Assembly (NCBI RefSeq): GCF_014117325.1
Contig: NZ_CP059732.1
Coordinates: 620,001-684,000, forward strand
Reading direction: 5' to 3'
DNA from: Spirosoma foliorum
GTDB taxonomy: Bacteria; Bacteroidota; Bacteroidia; Cytophagales; Spirosomataceae
DNA: 64,000 nt
Each line of letters begins with the position of its first letter. The stretch's first letter is position 1. The translations under genes were made by a program, and so were the position numbers. Below are positions 51,135 through 60,855 of the stretch, in pieces. Below the pieces are notes generated by a model, which saw only the letters and a list, made by a program, of their open reading frames with translations, was not told the origin of the DNA and made no database searches.

Positions 51135-53477
51135 ATGGAACAAAATACACCCCCCGAAGAACTAACCGGCGAACTTGAAGTCGGTAAGCCCTATACTGAA
51201 GCTGCTGGTGTGGAGGCCATCGTGAAATCGCTGGAGCATATTCGCAATGGAACGGGACTGATTCGCGGGTTAAAGGTGCTGGCTGATTTGAACCAGAAAG
51301 ACGGCTTCGATTGCCCATCCTGCGCCTGGCCCGACCCCGATGGCCATCGATCTACGTTGGGCGAATATTGCGAAAGTGGGGCCAAGGCCGTAGCAGATGA
51401 AATCATGACGAAACATTCGGCTTCGCCGGTTCTGTTTCAACGATATTCGGTGGCAGAGTTGCTTCAGAAAAGCGATTTATGGCTTGGTCAGCAAGGGCGA
51501 TTGACGCAGCCAATGATCCTGAAACCCGGTGCTACGCACTACGAGCCAATCAGCTGGGATAAGGCTATGCAATTGATTGCCAGTCAGCTCAATGCACTCG
51601 ATTCACCCGACGAAGCCATTTTCTATACCTCGGGCCGAACGAGTAACGAGGCTGCTTTTCTGTACCAGCTATTTGTCAGAATGTTTGGTACCAATAATAT
51701 GCCCGACTGCTCGAATATGTGCCACGAATCGACCAGCGTTGCGCTGGCGGATTCGCTTGGCTTGGGAAAAGCATCGGTCACCTATGAAGATTATGAAAAG
51801 GCCGATGTGATCATGATTATCGGTCAGAATCCCGGAACCAACGCGCCAAGGATGCTTACGCCCTTGGAGCAGGCCAAGCGTAATGGAGCTAAAATCATTG
51901 CGGTCAATCCATTACACGAAGCGGGGCTACTATCATTCAAGTACCCGCAAAGTGTCCGGGATGTTGTATTTGGCGGCCAAAAACTTACGGATTTATTCTT
52001 ACAGGTTCCCATCAACTCCGATCTGGCACTCGTGAAAGCCATGTGCAAACTGTTGCTGGAGGAAGAGAAAAAGAGCCCCGGAAAGGTGCTCGATCAGCAG
52101 TTTATCAAGCAATATACGAGCGGCTATGAAGCGTTTGTTAAAAGCCTTGATCAGTTTGAGTTGAGCGATTTAGCCGCGCAGTGTGGTCAGACAATTGCAC
52201 AGATTCAGGAAGCGGTCGATTTGTTTAAGTACACGCCTAAGCTGATTATCTGCTGGGCTATGGGGCTGACGCAACACCGTAACGCCGTTGAGACGATTAA
52301 TGAAGTCATTAACCTGCTCTTACTTAAAGGAAGCATCGGTATCGAAGGGGGAGGGGCCAGCCCGATTCGTGGGCATAGTAATGTGCAGGGCGATCGTACG
52401 ATGGGTATTTGGGAAAAACCCAAACCCGAATTTCTGGATGCGCTCAAACGCGTATTTGCGTTTGAGCCTCCCCGCGAAAATGGATATGATACCGTTGCCG
52501 CTGTAAAAGCGATGCATGAAGGGAAAGCCAAAATTTTCTTCGGGCTGGGTGGTAACTTCGCGATGGCTGTTTCCGATACAAATTACACAGCAGAGGCTTT
52601 GAAAACCTGCAAACTGACCGTACACGTTTCCACAAAACTAAATCGGAGCCATCTGATTCATGGCGAAACAGCGTTGATTTTGCCTTGTCTGGGACGTACC
52701 GATCACGATATGCAAGCGACCGGTGAACAGTTCGTTAGTTGCGAAAGTACAACGGGCGTAGTTGCCCAGTCGCACGGTGTAGTTGAGCCGTCATCGGCCT
52801 ATCTGAAAAGTGAAGTGGCCATTATTGGTGAGTTGGCTAAAGCAGTTTTCTGTAACCTGGACGGCCACGTCCGGGCGGACAAACCTAACTATCCGGACGT
52901 AGCCATCCAGACTACATTCTGGGACGCCCTCGTTGCCAATTACGACGGCATTCGTGATCTTATTGAGCAGGTTGTTCCTGGTTTTGACAACTACAACGCC
53001 CGAGTGCGGATACCGGGTGGTTTTTACATCCCGAATGGACCTCGTGTTCGGGAGTTCAAAACAAAAGATGGCAAAGCGCATTTTACGGTCAATACACCCA
53101 CCCATCACGATCTGCAACCGGGAGAATTGCTACTGATGACCATTCGTAGCCACGATCAGTTCAATACAACGGTATACGGAAATGATGATCGCTACCGGGG
53201 CATCTACAACGAACGACGGGTTGTATTTATGAACCCCGACGACATTGCCAACCGAGGCTTGCGCGAGAAGCAGGTTGTGGATTTACACAGTCAATACAAT
53301 GGCAAACAGCGAACCGCCCATCGATTTGTGGTTGTCCCCTACAGTATTCCACGCGGTTGCGCAGCCGCTTATTTTCCCGAAACCAACGTGCTGGTGCCCA
53401 TCGACTCAAAAGCAGATAAAAGCAACACGCCAACGTCGAAATCAATTATCGTTACGGTGACGCCATCAGTGGGATAA
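51135..53477 (+). CDS. FdhF/YdeP-type molybdopterin oxidoreductase
   Basis: 780 residues from ATG 51135 (MEQNTPPEEL); the upstream frame overlaps the App1 gene. FDCPSCAWPDPDGHRSTLGEYCESGAKAV is the YdeP-type N-terminal cysteine region, followed by the molybdopterin-binding domain (FYTSGRTSNEAAFLYQLFVRMFGTNNMPDCSNMCHEST, MIIGQNPGTNAPRMLTPL, RGHSNVQGDRTMGI) and the molydopterin dinucleotide-binding C-terminal barrel. No formate-specific Sec or Cys assignment is made. It needs FdhD, which is encoded nearby. Confidence 0.9.
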   Translation: MEQNTPPEELTGELEVGKPYTEAAGVEAIVKSLEHIRNGTGLIRGLKVLADLNQKDGFDCPSCAWPDPDGHRSTLGEYCESGAKAVADEIMTKHSASPVLFQRYSVAELLQKSDLWLGQQGRLTQPMILKPGATHYEPISWDKAMQLIASQLNALDSPDEAIFYTSGRTSNEAAFLYQLFVRMFGTNNMPDCSNMCHESTSVALADSLGLGKASVTYEDYEKADVIMIIGQNPGTNAPRMLTPLEQAKRNGAKIIAVNPLHEAGLLSFKYPQSVRDVVFGGQKLTDLFLQVPINSDLALVKAMCKLLLEEEKKSPGKVLDQQFIKQYTSGYEAFVKSLDQFELSDLAAQCGQTIAQIQEAVDLFKYTPKLIICWAMGLTQHRNAVETINEVINLLLLKGSIGIEGGGASPIRGHSNVQGDRTMGIWEKPKPEFLDALKRVFAFEPPRENGYDTVAAVKAMHEGKAKIFFGLGGNFAMAVSDTNYTAEALKTCKLTVHVSTKLNRSHLIHGETALILPCLGRTDHDMQATGEQFVSCESTTGVVAQSHGVVEPSSAYLKSEVAIIGELAKAVFCNLDGHVRADKPNYPDVAIQTTFWDALVANYDGIRDLIEQVVPGFDNYNARVRIPGGFYIPNGPRVREFKTKDGKAHFTVNTPTHHDLQPGELLLMTIRSHDQFNTTVYGNDDRYRGIYNERRVVFMNPDDIANRGLREKQVVDLHSQYNGKQRTAHRFVVVPYSIPRGCAAAYFPETNVLVPIDSKADKSNTPTSKSIIVTVTPSVG

Positions 53478-53501
53478 TGGCCCTTTCCAAAGTCTATTTT
53501 T

Positions 53502-53569
53502 TGTCATCTCGACGCAAGGAGAGATCTCAAGGTGGTGATTTTGAGATCTCTCCTTACGTCGAGATGACA
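53502..53569. repeat. Palindromic REP-like hairpin
   Basis: 29-nt arms (53502-53530 and 53541-53569) with one mismatch and a 10-nt loop; the core reads TCATCTCGACGCAAGGAGAG. It stands between two convergent genes. Palindromes with GTCATCTCGAC...GAGATCTC are common in Cytophagales genomes (recall). It may act as a two-way terminator. Confidence 0.75.
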
Positions 53570-53613
53570 CAGTTCATGACAAAAAACTGCTCGATAAACT
53601 ACAGTCTGGAAAG

Positions 53614-55269
53614 CTAACGAATCACGGCTGGCAGAATATACTGTTCCATTATCTTATCTACCTGTGGATGAGCATAAGCGGTGTTGTAAGCGGTTGCGGT
53701 TACGACAACAACCAACGGCTGATCGTTGAAAACGAATATCTTGTTGCCACCATTTCCAGAGCAGTAATAGGTTTCATAGGCTTTGCCATTCACCGTATAC
53801 TTTTTGTTCCAGAACAGATAGCCGTAATATTCATCGGTCCGGTCGGGGAGGGTCTTATGGTGCATAAATGTCTGATTGACCCAGGCTGTTGGAATAATTT
53901 GCTTGCCATTCCATTGACCGCCGTTTTTGTAAAGCTGACCGTATTTGGCAAAATCCAGCGCATTCATCTGAATTCCCCCTGCCGTACTGATTACGTGCTG
54001 GGGCGTATACTGCCATTTATAATGGCTAATTCCCAGAGGCTTAAATAGTTTCTTGTCTGCGTACTGATCCAATTTGCCGGGAACGACCTTATTCAGAACA
54101 TCGCCCAGCAGGACAACTCCTGCTGTAAAGTAATGCCACTCGTTTTTGAACTTGGCCGGTTCAACGGGTAAGTCCAGCGCAAATTTTACCCAGTCTGGCA
54201 TTGGGTACATATTCTCTTCGTTACCTGGCGAATCGCTGTCATTATCATTGCCGTCGAAGGCCGAACTCATGGTCAATAGCTCGCTTAGTTTCGTAGTTGC
54301 TTTGTCGGATGAGTAATTGGCAAAGTTTTTTAAATCGTAAAACTCGCTGAGTGTCTGACTTTCGCTTTTCAGGTAACCTTCCTGTTTCGCAATTCCGGTT
54401 AAGGTGGAGGCAAACGTTTTCCCCACTGAACGAACATCGTGCAGCGAGTCGCGGGTAGCGCCGTTAAAATATTCTTCGATCAGGAGTTTACCGTTTTTAA
54501 TGACCACCACGCTGGTAATATGTCGGAAGACATCCGCGTCGATATTTCCTTTTAACGCCTTGATTTTGTTGGTATCAAACGATTCCGAAGACACAGAAAG
54601 TCCATTGTATGGTTTGGGGGGTGTTAACTGTATGCTGGCCAGATCAATAACGGGTTTGCGTTTAACCAAAAGCTTTAGTTGACCTACTGCAATCAGGTTT
54701 CCTACAATCAATTCGGGTTTGTTGAGATAGGGTTTGATTTCGAATTTGAACATATGAGAACCATCACTTAATGCAGCATCTCCGCCATTATTCATAAACC
54801 GATTCCAGGCAGACTGGCTCCACCAGGCACCTTCCCGCTGATTGTTAATCAAGGGTTTACTGATAAGCGTTTCTACGTTTTTGATCTGAGCATAAGGCGC
54901 GCCAGGATGAAGATTGGTTTGATAAATGAGTTTATCATCTACGTAAAAATTGAACTGGTAGCAACCGCTTTTCGTAAGCTCGTCTGCCGATAATTCAGGG
55001 GCCAGCTGATGCAGGTAATTGGTGAGCGAATTACCCATGAAAACCGTCATGAACAGATTGCTTTTGTTGGTCAGCTCATAGGTATCCAGAAAATCGGACG
55101 CTTGGAGGCTTGCCGCTGGAATGTCTTTGCTCGTAAAGATGATCTTGCCAATATTGGCCTGATGCACCGCCGAGGTAATGCCCTGAGTTTTGACAAGATC
55201 TGGCGATTGACCATACAGGTTGCTGCCGACGAGCAGGCTTAGGAATGAGGCTAATAAGCGAATTCGCAT
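53614..55269 (-). CDS. Serine hydrolase, class C beta-lactamase family
   Basis: 551 residues: signal peptide (about 1-20), an N-terminal beta domain (about 25-205), then a beta-lactamase/DD-peptidase-like domain with SVGKTFASTLTG (SxxK-type nucleophile), HYFTAGVVLLGDVLNKVVPGKLDQY and GGIQMNALDFAKYGQLYKNGG and a C-terminal CSGNGGNKIFVF. Periplasmic or surface hydrolase, not necessarily a beta-lactamase. A TAGCTTTG box (55299-55306, minus strand) lies 30 bp upstream. Confidence 0.88.
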   Translation of the reverse strand: MRIRLLASFLSLLVGSNLYGQSPDLVKTQGITSAVHQANIGKIIFTSKDIPAASLQASDFLDTYELTNKSNLFMTVFMGNSLTNYLHQLAPELSADELTKSGCYQFNFYVDDKLIYQTNLHPGAPYAQIKNVETLISKPLINNQREGAWWSQSAWNRFMNNGGDAALSDGSHMFKFEIKPYLNKPELIVGNLIAVGQLKLLVKRKPVIDLASIQLTPPKPYNGLSVSSESFDTNKIKALKGNIDADVFRHITSVVVIKNGKLLIEEYFNGATRDSLHDVRSVGKTFASTLTGIAKQEGYLKSESQTLSEFYDLKNFANYSSDKATTKLSELLTMSSAFDGNDNDSDSPGNEENMYPMPDWVKFALDLPVEPAKFKNEWHYFTAGVVLLGDVLNKVVPGKLDQYADKKLFKPLGISHYKWQYTPQHVISTAGGIQMNALDFAKYGQLYKNGGQWNGKQIIPTAWVNQTFMHHKTLPDRTDEYYGYLFWNKKYTVNGKAYETYYCSGNGGNKIFVFNDQPLVVVVTATAYNTAYAHPQVDKIMEQYILPAVIR

Positions 55270-55298
55270 GGGATATGAAAAGTAGATTGATACGTGGT

Positions 55299-55306
55299 CA
55301 AAGCTA
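55299..55306 (-). promoter_or_regulatory. -7 box (TAGCTTTG) of the serine hydrolase gene
   Basis: Exact TAnnTTTG on the minus strand, 29 bp before the ATG. No good -33 TTG. The rest of the 55270-55600 divergent region shows no gene. Confidence 0.4.
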
Positions 55307-55600
55307 GTTGGAGCAGGTGGACGCGTGGAATAAATGGGTTGAACGAGCCGAAAAATGGGATAGGCTGGTACGCTGAGTCGCCGATGCGGATGTTCGCGAC
55401 ATCGTCACATTTCCACGTCAATATACTGGCGATTCTTTGTAGCCAAATTAACGGTTTCCATGAGGAATCCAGCTTCATTACTTATTAAAGTTCAGCTCAT
55501 CTAATAGCCTGAAATCGGCTCATCGGCGTATTATGTCAGAGTTAAGTAAATGCGTTCAGCCGGCCTTCTGGATGGCTGTTCGATGAGAATTTTCTGTGTA

Positions 55601-56842
55601 ATGATCGATACTGAAATGGGGCAATTAGCCATACAGGGTGGACCAAAATCGGTTACTAAAACCTTTCCCTGGCCCATCTACGACGAAACTGAAGTACAGG
55701 CCGTAGCTAACATCGTGCGAAGTGGACAGTGGGGCAATCCTGATTGTGCCGATGAAGTTGCCCGCTTTGAGCAAGCATTTGCAGCCTATTGCGGGAGCAA
55801 ATACGCCGTGAGTTGTGTTAACGGTTCGGTATCGCTCCGGCTGGCATTAATCGCCTGCGGTCTTCGTCCCGGCGACGAAGTCATTGTGCCGCCTTATACG
55901 TTTATCGCCACGGCTTCGGTAGTGCTGGAGATAAATTGCGTGCCGGTTTTCGTGGATATTGATCCCGACACCTACAACCTCGATCCGGCCCGTATTGAAG
56001 CCGCCATTACGGAGAAAACCAGGGCTATCATTCCCGTTCATTTTGCCGGTTTAGCCTGCGATATGGATGCGATTCTGACTATTGCCCAACGACACAATCT
56101 GCGCGTTATTGAAGATGCAGCCCATGCGCATGGAGCCGAGTATAAAGGCCGAAAACTTGGTTCCATTGGCGATGCAGGTAGCTTCAGTTTTCAGTCGTCC
56201 AAAAACCTCACGAGTGGCGAAGGCGGGATCGTAATTACAAATGATGATGCGCTGTATGAAGCCATGAATTCGCTCCGGAATGTTGGCCGCTCGCCGAGTG
56301 GACAGTGGTACGATCATTTTAATCCAGGGTGCAATTACCGTATTACCCAACTTCAGGCTGTGCTCCTTTCTGAACAATTGAAACGCCTTGATGAGCAAAC
56401 CATTACCCGAAACGAGAATGGTCTGTACCTGAATGGTTTGCTCGCGGATATTGAAGGCGTTACGCCCTTAAGCCGGGGTGAGGTAGCCATTCGGCATTGC
56501 TATCACCTGTATATTTTCAAGTACGACAAAACTAAATTCGGTCAACTACCAAAGAAGGACTTTGTGGCCATGTTATCGGCCGAAGGAGTTCCCTGTTCGG
56601 GTGGTTATCCGCATCCGTTGTATAAACAGCCGGTGTTTCAGCAGAAGAATTTTATGTGCTACGCCATCCCTGACTCAGTCGATTATACGCAGGTAAATTG
56701 CCCGGAAGCCGAGCGAGCCTGTGCCGACGAGGCTGTGTGGGTTTTCCAGCACGCTATGCTGGGTACCCGAGAAGATATGGAATCGTTTGCCAGGGCGATT
56801 CGGAAAATTCAGCTGTACACACGGGCTTCAGCCCGTGTATGA
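55601..56842 (+). CDS. DegT/DnrJ/EryC1/StrS-family aminotransferase
   Basis: 413 residues from ATG 55601 (MIDTEMGQLA); ATGs at 55550, 55583 and 55616 are also possible. Sugar aminotransferase fold: VPPYTFIATASVVLEI, VPVFVDIDPDTYNLDP, the PLP-Lys in FSFQSSKNLTSGEGGIV, RNVGRSPSGQWYDHFNPGCNYR and the C-terminal EGVPCSGGYPHPLYKQPVF. The last codons lie in a palindromic repeat (56819-56838), which may have altered the original C-terminus. It would aminate or dehydrate a sugar or a scyllo-inosose-like substrate. Confidence 0.88.
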   Translation: MIDTEMGQLAIQGGPKSVTKTFPWPIYDETEVQAVANIVRSGQWGNPDCADEVARFEQAFAAYCGSKYAVSCVNGSVSLRLALIACGLRPGDEVIVPPYTFIATASVVLEINCVPVFVDIDPDTYNLDPARIEAAITEKTRAIIPVHFAGLACDMDAILTIAQRHNLRVIEDAAHAHGAEYKGRKLGSIGDAGSFSFQSSKNLTSGEGGIVITNDDALYEAMNSLRNVGRSPSGQWYDHFNPGCNYRITQLQAVLLSEQLKRLDEQTITRNENGLYLNGLLADIEGVTPLSRGEVAIRHCYHLYIFKYDKTKFGQLPKKDFVAMLSAEGVPCSGGYPHPLYKQPVFQQKNFMCYAIPDSVDYTQVNCPEAERACADEAVWVFQHAMLGTREDMESFARAIRKIQLYTRASARV

Positions 56843-56868
56843 ATTAAATTAAAACACGGGCTGAAGCC
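56819..56868. repeat. Palindromic repeat overlapping the aminotransferase end
   Basis: A 20-nt palindrome ACACGGGCTTCAGCCCGTGT at 56819-56838 overlaps the last codons, and its right 15 nt recur inverted at 56854-56868 across a 15-nt AT loop. ACGGGCTTCAGCCCG is a common REP-like core in Bacteroidota (recall). It probably terminates transcription. Confidence 0.7.
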
Positions 56869-56946
56869 GAACGCGGCCCGGCCCGTGGGTACAAATCATA
56901 AATCAATAGTTGCCTAAAATCTTAACAATACCTTTCTTTTTAATAC

Positions 56947-59304
56947 ATGAAGTTGAATCGTAATATCAGTTGGCTAATCAATAGTCTTGCCTTGTGTTTG
57001 GTGATGAGTTGCGGCCCACTAATGGCCCAGACGATTAATCTTAAACAGGCAGTCCTACTGGTTTCTCCGTCTGTGCCCTCGCCCATGCGGGAAACCGCTC
57101 CCCGAATACTCAGCGAAGAGATTGAAAAACGAACGGGCGTTTTGTTGAAAACAACATCGACATGGCCTAAGAGTGGCATAACCCGTGTGGCTCTTGTCCT
57201 GGCAAGTGATAAAACACTACAAGGCGCTTCGGTTCCAGCTAACACAGCAACCGAACGACCCGAGCTAAAGCCAGAAGGCTACCGAATTGTTAGTGAAACA
57301 AATGCCACTGGCACAACCCTTTGGGTTATTGGGGCCGATAGCCGGGGTATTCTGTTCGGGACTGGCTGGGTGCTGAGAAATCTGAAAATGGATCGTAAAA
57401 TATTGGAGCTGTCCAGCCCTGTCAATGTAGCTACGTCACCCGATTATCCTATTCGAGGGCACCAGTTGGGCTATCGCCACACGGCAAACTCGTACGATGC
57501 CTGGACGGTGGGTCAATTTGAACAGTACATCCGTGATCTGGCCATTTTTGGGACCAACGCGATCGAAGGAATTCCGTTTCACGAAGACGAAAAGCCTAGC
57601 CCTCATTTTAAGATACCAGCGGCCGACATGCGGGTGAAAGTGAGCGAAATCTGTAAGGCCTATGATCTGGATTATTGGGTATGGACACCCGCAACGATTG
57701 AACTGACCGACGCTAAGAAACGGCAGGCAGAGCTTGATCAACACGAGGCTTTCTACAAGGCTTGCCCTCGTCTCGACCATATCTTTTTTCCCGGTGGTGA
57801 TCCCGGCGAGAATCATCCAAAGGATGTAATGCCTTTTTTGAAGGACATACACACGCTGTTGGTGAAATACCATCCGAAGGCAAAAGTCTGGATTTCATTA
57901 CAAGGATTCAATGTGGAGCAGGTCAACTATTTCTATGACTATCTGGCACAAAACAATCCGAGCTGGTTGCAGGGAGTCGTTTACGGACCAGGTAGCCCCC
58001 CTCTTGCCGAAACCCGTTATCGTCTGCCCAAACAATACCAGCTCCGGCAGTATCCAGATATCACCCATACGGTTCGGTGCGAATTCCCGGTAGAGCATTG
58101 GGATCAGGCTTACGCGCTGACTTTAGGCCGTGAAGCATCGAACCCGAGACCTTATTTTTATGCGCGGGCTCAGGCGGCTGCGGCTCCGTTTACCGATGGC
58201 TTTGTATCGTATTCCGACGGTTGTCATGACGATATTAACAAAGTAATGTGGAGTATGCGGGCGTGGAATATGCAGATGAGTGTGCACCAGATTCTGAATG
58301 AGTACAGCCGCTTTTTCTTTGGCTGGCCATTGACGGAATCCGCTGCGAACGGCATTGAAGCGCTGGAAAAAAACTGGGATGGGCCGCTCGCCCAAAATGG
58401 GGGCGTAGAGGCTACATTTTCGTTCTGGAAAACGCTCGAAACGGCCAATCCAACATTAGCCACGAATTGGCGCTGGCAACTTTTGCTACTCCGGGCTTAT
58501 TATGACACGTACACCCGCCGTCGCTTACTGTATGAGCAGGGACTAGAAACTAAAGCCGATGCCGTTTTGAGTCAGGAAAGGAATACTGATCCTGATAAGG
58601 CGATGAGCCAGGCGTTGGCCATTGTAAACAAAGCCGATACGGAGCCAATCGCGCCAGAATTGAAGGCTAAAATTGTGTCGTTATGTGACGATTTATACAG
58701 CTCAATTGGGTTACAGACCAGCATGCCAAAGCACAAGGCACGAGGCTATGAGCGAGGTTGCCTACTTGATTTTGTCGATTATCCGCTGAATAACCGCTGG
58801 TGGATGGCCGATGAGTTCGAAAAAGTTCGGGCGCTGAAAACGAACGAAGAAAAACAGAAGCGCCTACAGCAAATCAGTGCCTGGGAAACACCGGGCCAGG
58901 GTAGTTTCTACGATGATGTGTCGAGCGTAAGCAAAGGTCCTCGCGTAAAAACTATTTCCGACGATGCTACGGATATTGCCTGGTGGAACAATGGGTTTAG
59001 CCGGACGCGCCTTTCTTCACAAACCTTTCAGCGGAGCCCAGTTCTGGACTATGAGAATCTGGACCCGAAGGCAGAATATGTGATTCGCGTGGTTGGGTTT
59101 GGAGAGGCTTTGTTGCGTGTTGATGGTAAGCGCTTAAGCCCAATCGTGTATAATCGGGAGGCCGATACAGTGAAGGAATGGATCGTGCCCATGTCGGCTA
59201 CTCAGGATGGCCGTATCAACGTCACCTTCGACGAACCGGAAGAATCGCACCTGAACTGGCGGCAGAATTCCCGTATCTCTGATATCTGGTTGTTGAAGAA
59301 GTAA
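56947..59304 (+). CDS. Secreted GH20-like / glucuronidase-like glycoside hydrolase
   Basis: 785 residues: signal peptide (about 1-27, ending in MAQT), a GH20b/alpha-glucuronidase-like N-terminal zincin-fold domain (about 30-155) with EGYRIVSET and WVIGADSRGILFGTGWVLRNL, a TIM-barrel catalytic domain (about 160-520) with DYPIRGHQLGYRH, GTNAIEGIPFHEDE and HIFFPGGDPGENHPKDV, and a C-terminal beta domain. Exact activity unknown; a hexosaminidase or glucuronidase role is possible. The stop lies inside a perfect 117-bp palindrome. Confidence 0.75.
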   Translation: MKLNRNISWLINSLALCLVMSCGPLMAQTINLKQAVLLVSPSVPSPMRETAPRILSEEIEKRTGVLLKTTSTWPKSGITRVALVLASDKTLQGASVPANTATERPELKPEGYRIVSETNATGTTLWVIGADSRGILFGTGWVLRNLKMDRKILELSSPVNVATSPDYPIRGHQLGYRHTANSYDAWTVGQFEQYIRDLAIFGTNAIEGIPFHEDEKPSPHFKIPAADMRVKVSEICKAYDLDYWVWTPATIELTDAKKRQAELDQHEAFYKACPRLDHIFFPGGDPGENHPKDVMPFLKDIHTLLVKYHPKAKVWISLQGFNVEQVNYFYDYLAQNNPSWLQGVVYGPGSPPLAETRYRLPKQYQLRQYPDITHTVRCEFPVEHWDQAYALTLGREASNPRPYFYARAQAAAAPFTDGFVSYSDGCHDDINKVMWSMRAWNMQMSVHQILNEYSRFFFGWPLTESAANGIEALEKNWDGPLAQNGGVEATFSFWKTLETANPTLATNWRWQLLLLRAYYDTYTRRRLLYEQGLETKADAVLSQERNTDPDKAMSQALAIVNKADTEPIAPELKAKIVSLCDDLYSSIGLQTSMPKHKARGYERGCLLDFVDYPLNNRWWMADEFEKVRALKTNEEKQKRLQQISAWETPGQGSFYDDVSSVSKGPRVKTISDDATDIAWWNNGFSRTRLSSQTFQRSPVLDYENLDPKAEYVIRVVGFGEALLRVDGKRLSPIVYNREADTVKEWIVPMSATQDGRINVTFDEPEESHLNWRQNSRISDIWLLKK

Positions 59305-59419
59305 TTGTAACGCGGACGGTCGGCCGTTGCCGTGGAAACCCGCGATTGGTAGCTATTAGACATAAGCTTATACCAATCGCGGGTTTCCACGGCAACGGCC
59401 GACCGTCCGCGTTACAATT
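59303..59419. repeat. Perfect 49-bp-armed palindrome between convergent genes
   Basis: Arms 59303-59351 and 59371-59419 are perfect complements with a 19-nt loop. The outer ends coincide with the stop codons of both flanking convergent genes. CGCGGACGG...CCGTCCGCG is the core. It is the longest perfect inverted repeat in the window and would act as a two-way terminator. Confidence 0.9.
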
Positions 59420-60855
59420 TATACCATTGCCTGATTCAGATAAGCTTTAACGCCAAAACTGGCAACCACTCCTTCGCCAGTTGCTGCGGCTACCTGCGCA
59501 ATAGCGCCTAGCCGACAGTCGCCTGCGGCCAAAATACCGGGAACCGATGTTTCAACTGATCCGGGGCGGGTGCAAATAAATCCCTGCTCATTGAGGTCAA
59601 GTGTCTTAGCCAGAAATCGGGTATTAGGGATAAGACCGACAAACAGAAAGACACCATCGGCAGTAATTTCCTGAACTTCACCTGTTGTATTATCGGTCAC
59701 CTGCAACGCCTTAAACGTTCCCTGCTCGTTACTGAGAAACGCCTTGGGTGTTTGGTTCATGTAGACCGCTACGTTGGTAAATTCAGTTAATTTATCGGTA
59801 TACGTTTGGGTTGCACTAAAGGCTGGCTTATAATGAACAAACGATACTTTCCGACAAAAACGAGCTAGAAACATCCCTTCCTCTAGCGCACTATTTCCCC
59901 CACCAATAACAATAACCTCCCGATCGCGGTAGAAGGCTCCGTCGCAGGTGGCGCAAAAATGAATTCCGGCACCCAGTAAATCAGATTCTCCCGGAATATT
60001 AAGTCGTTTGTAAGTCGATCCAACGGCTACTACAACGGATCGGGCCGTAAGGTCGCCCAGATTGGTTTCGAGATGAAAAATCTGGTCTTCAAAACTGATT
60101 TTGCGAACATCGACTCCTAGCTTAATCTCTGCCCCATAGGTTCGGGCTTGTTCTGCCATTTTGTTCATCAGCTCTTTTCCGCTGATGTCAATAAAGCCAG
60201 GATAGTTTTCAATTTTTTCGGTCAATGAAGCATTGCCGCCAATGAGCTTTTTTTCCAGGACAATGGATGAAAACTTATCCCGCTGTACATAAATAGCCGT
60301 GGTTAGTCCGGCAGCACCGCCCCCAATAATAGCCACATCGTAAAGGTGTGTCTGGGCTTCCTGAGTTATGCCAATTAGGTCTCTTAATACTCTATTATCG
60401 GGGTTGGCATAGGCTTGTTCATTGATAAGAATGGTGGGAATGATTCGTTTGCCGTTGTTTATCGTCTCCAGAACGGGTATGGCCCATCTGTGTACATCAA
60501 TATTAATGTACTGATAGTTAATCCCATTATCGCTCAGATAGGCTTTTGCCCGGTGACAATCCGGACACCAATCGGCTCCAAACAAACGGATGCGAGGGTG
60601 ATTATGGTTAAGGCCGAGTAACGAATCAATTTGGGCGTTACTCGGATTAACAACGGATGTCTCATTGATAACCAGAGTGGGCGTAAGCCGTTTCCCTTCC
60701 TGAATTTCCTCGACTTGCCGGACAGATTGCCGGTCGAGATCAACGTTGATATAGGTGAAATTCAGTTTATTATCTTCCAGGTAGGTTTTTACCCGTTGGC
60801 TGTCTTCACACCATTCCGCTCCATAGAGGGTTAGTGTCGTTTGATCAAAGCTCAT
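59419..60855 (-). CDS. Two glutaredoxin domains fused to thioredoxin reductase
   Basis: 478 residues. Domain 1 (about 5-80) is glutaredoxin-like with a CxxS motif (AEWCEDSQ, Cys16/Ser19). Domain 2 (about 88-162) is glutaredoxin-like with a full CxxC (ADWCPDCH, Cys97/Cys100). Domain 3 (about 172-475) is a thioredoxin reductase: VAIIGGGAAGLTTA, the CATCD redox pair (Cys301/Cys304), VIVIGGGNSALEE and a C-terminal PGILAAGDCRLGAIAQVAAATGEGV. Electrons could pass from NADPH via FAD to the fused glutaredoxins. The doubled glutaredoxin part is unusual. Confidence 0.9.
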   Translation of the reverse strand: MSFDQTTLTLYGAEWCEDSQRVKTYLEDNKLNFTYINVDLDRQSVRQVEEIQEGKRLTPTLVINETSVVNPSNAQIDSLLGLNHNHPRIRLFGADWCPDCHRAKAYLSDNGINYQYINIDVHRWAIPVLETINNGKRIIPTILINEQAYANPDNRVLRDLIGITQEAQTHLYDVAIIGGGAAGLTTAIYVQRDKFSSIVLEKKLIGGNASLTEKIENYPGFIDISGKELMNKMAEQARTYGAEIKLGVDVRKISFEDQIFHLETNLGDLTARSVVVAVGSTYKRLNIPGESDLLGAGIHFCATCDGAFYRDREVIVIGGGNSALEEGMFLARFCRKVSFVHYKPAFSATQTYTDKLTEFTNVAVYMNQTPKAFLSNEQGTFKALQVTDNTTGEVQEITADGVFLFVGLIPNTRFLAKTLDLNEQGFICTRPGSVETSVPGILAAGDCRLGAIAQVAAATGEGVVASFGVKAYLNQAMV

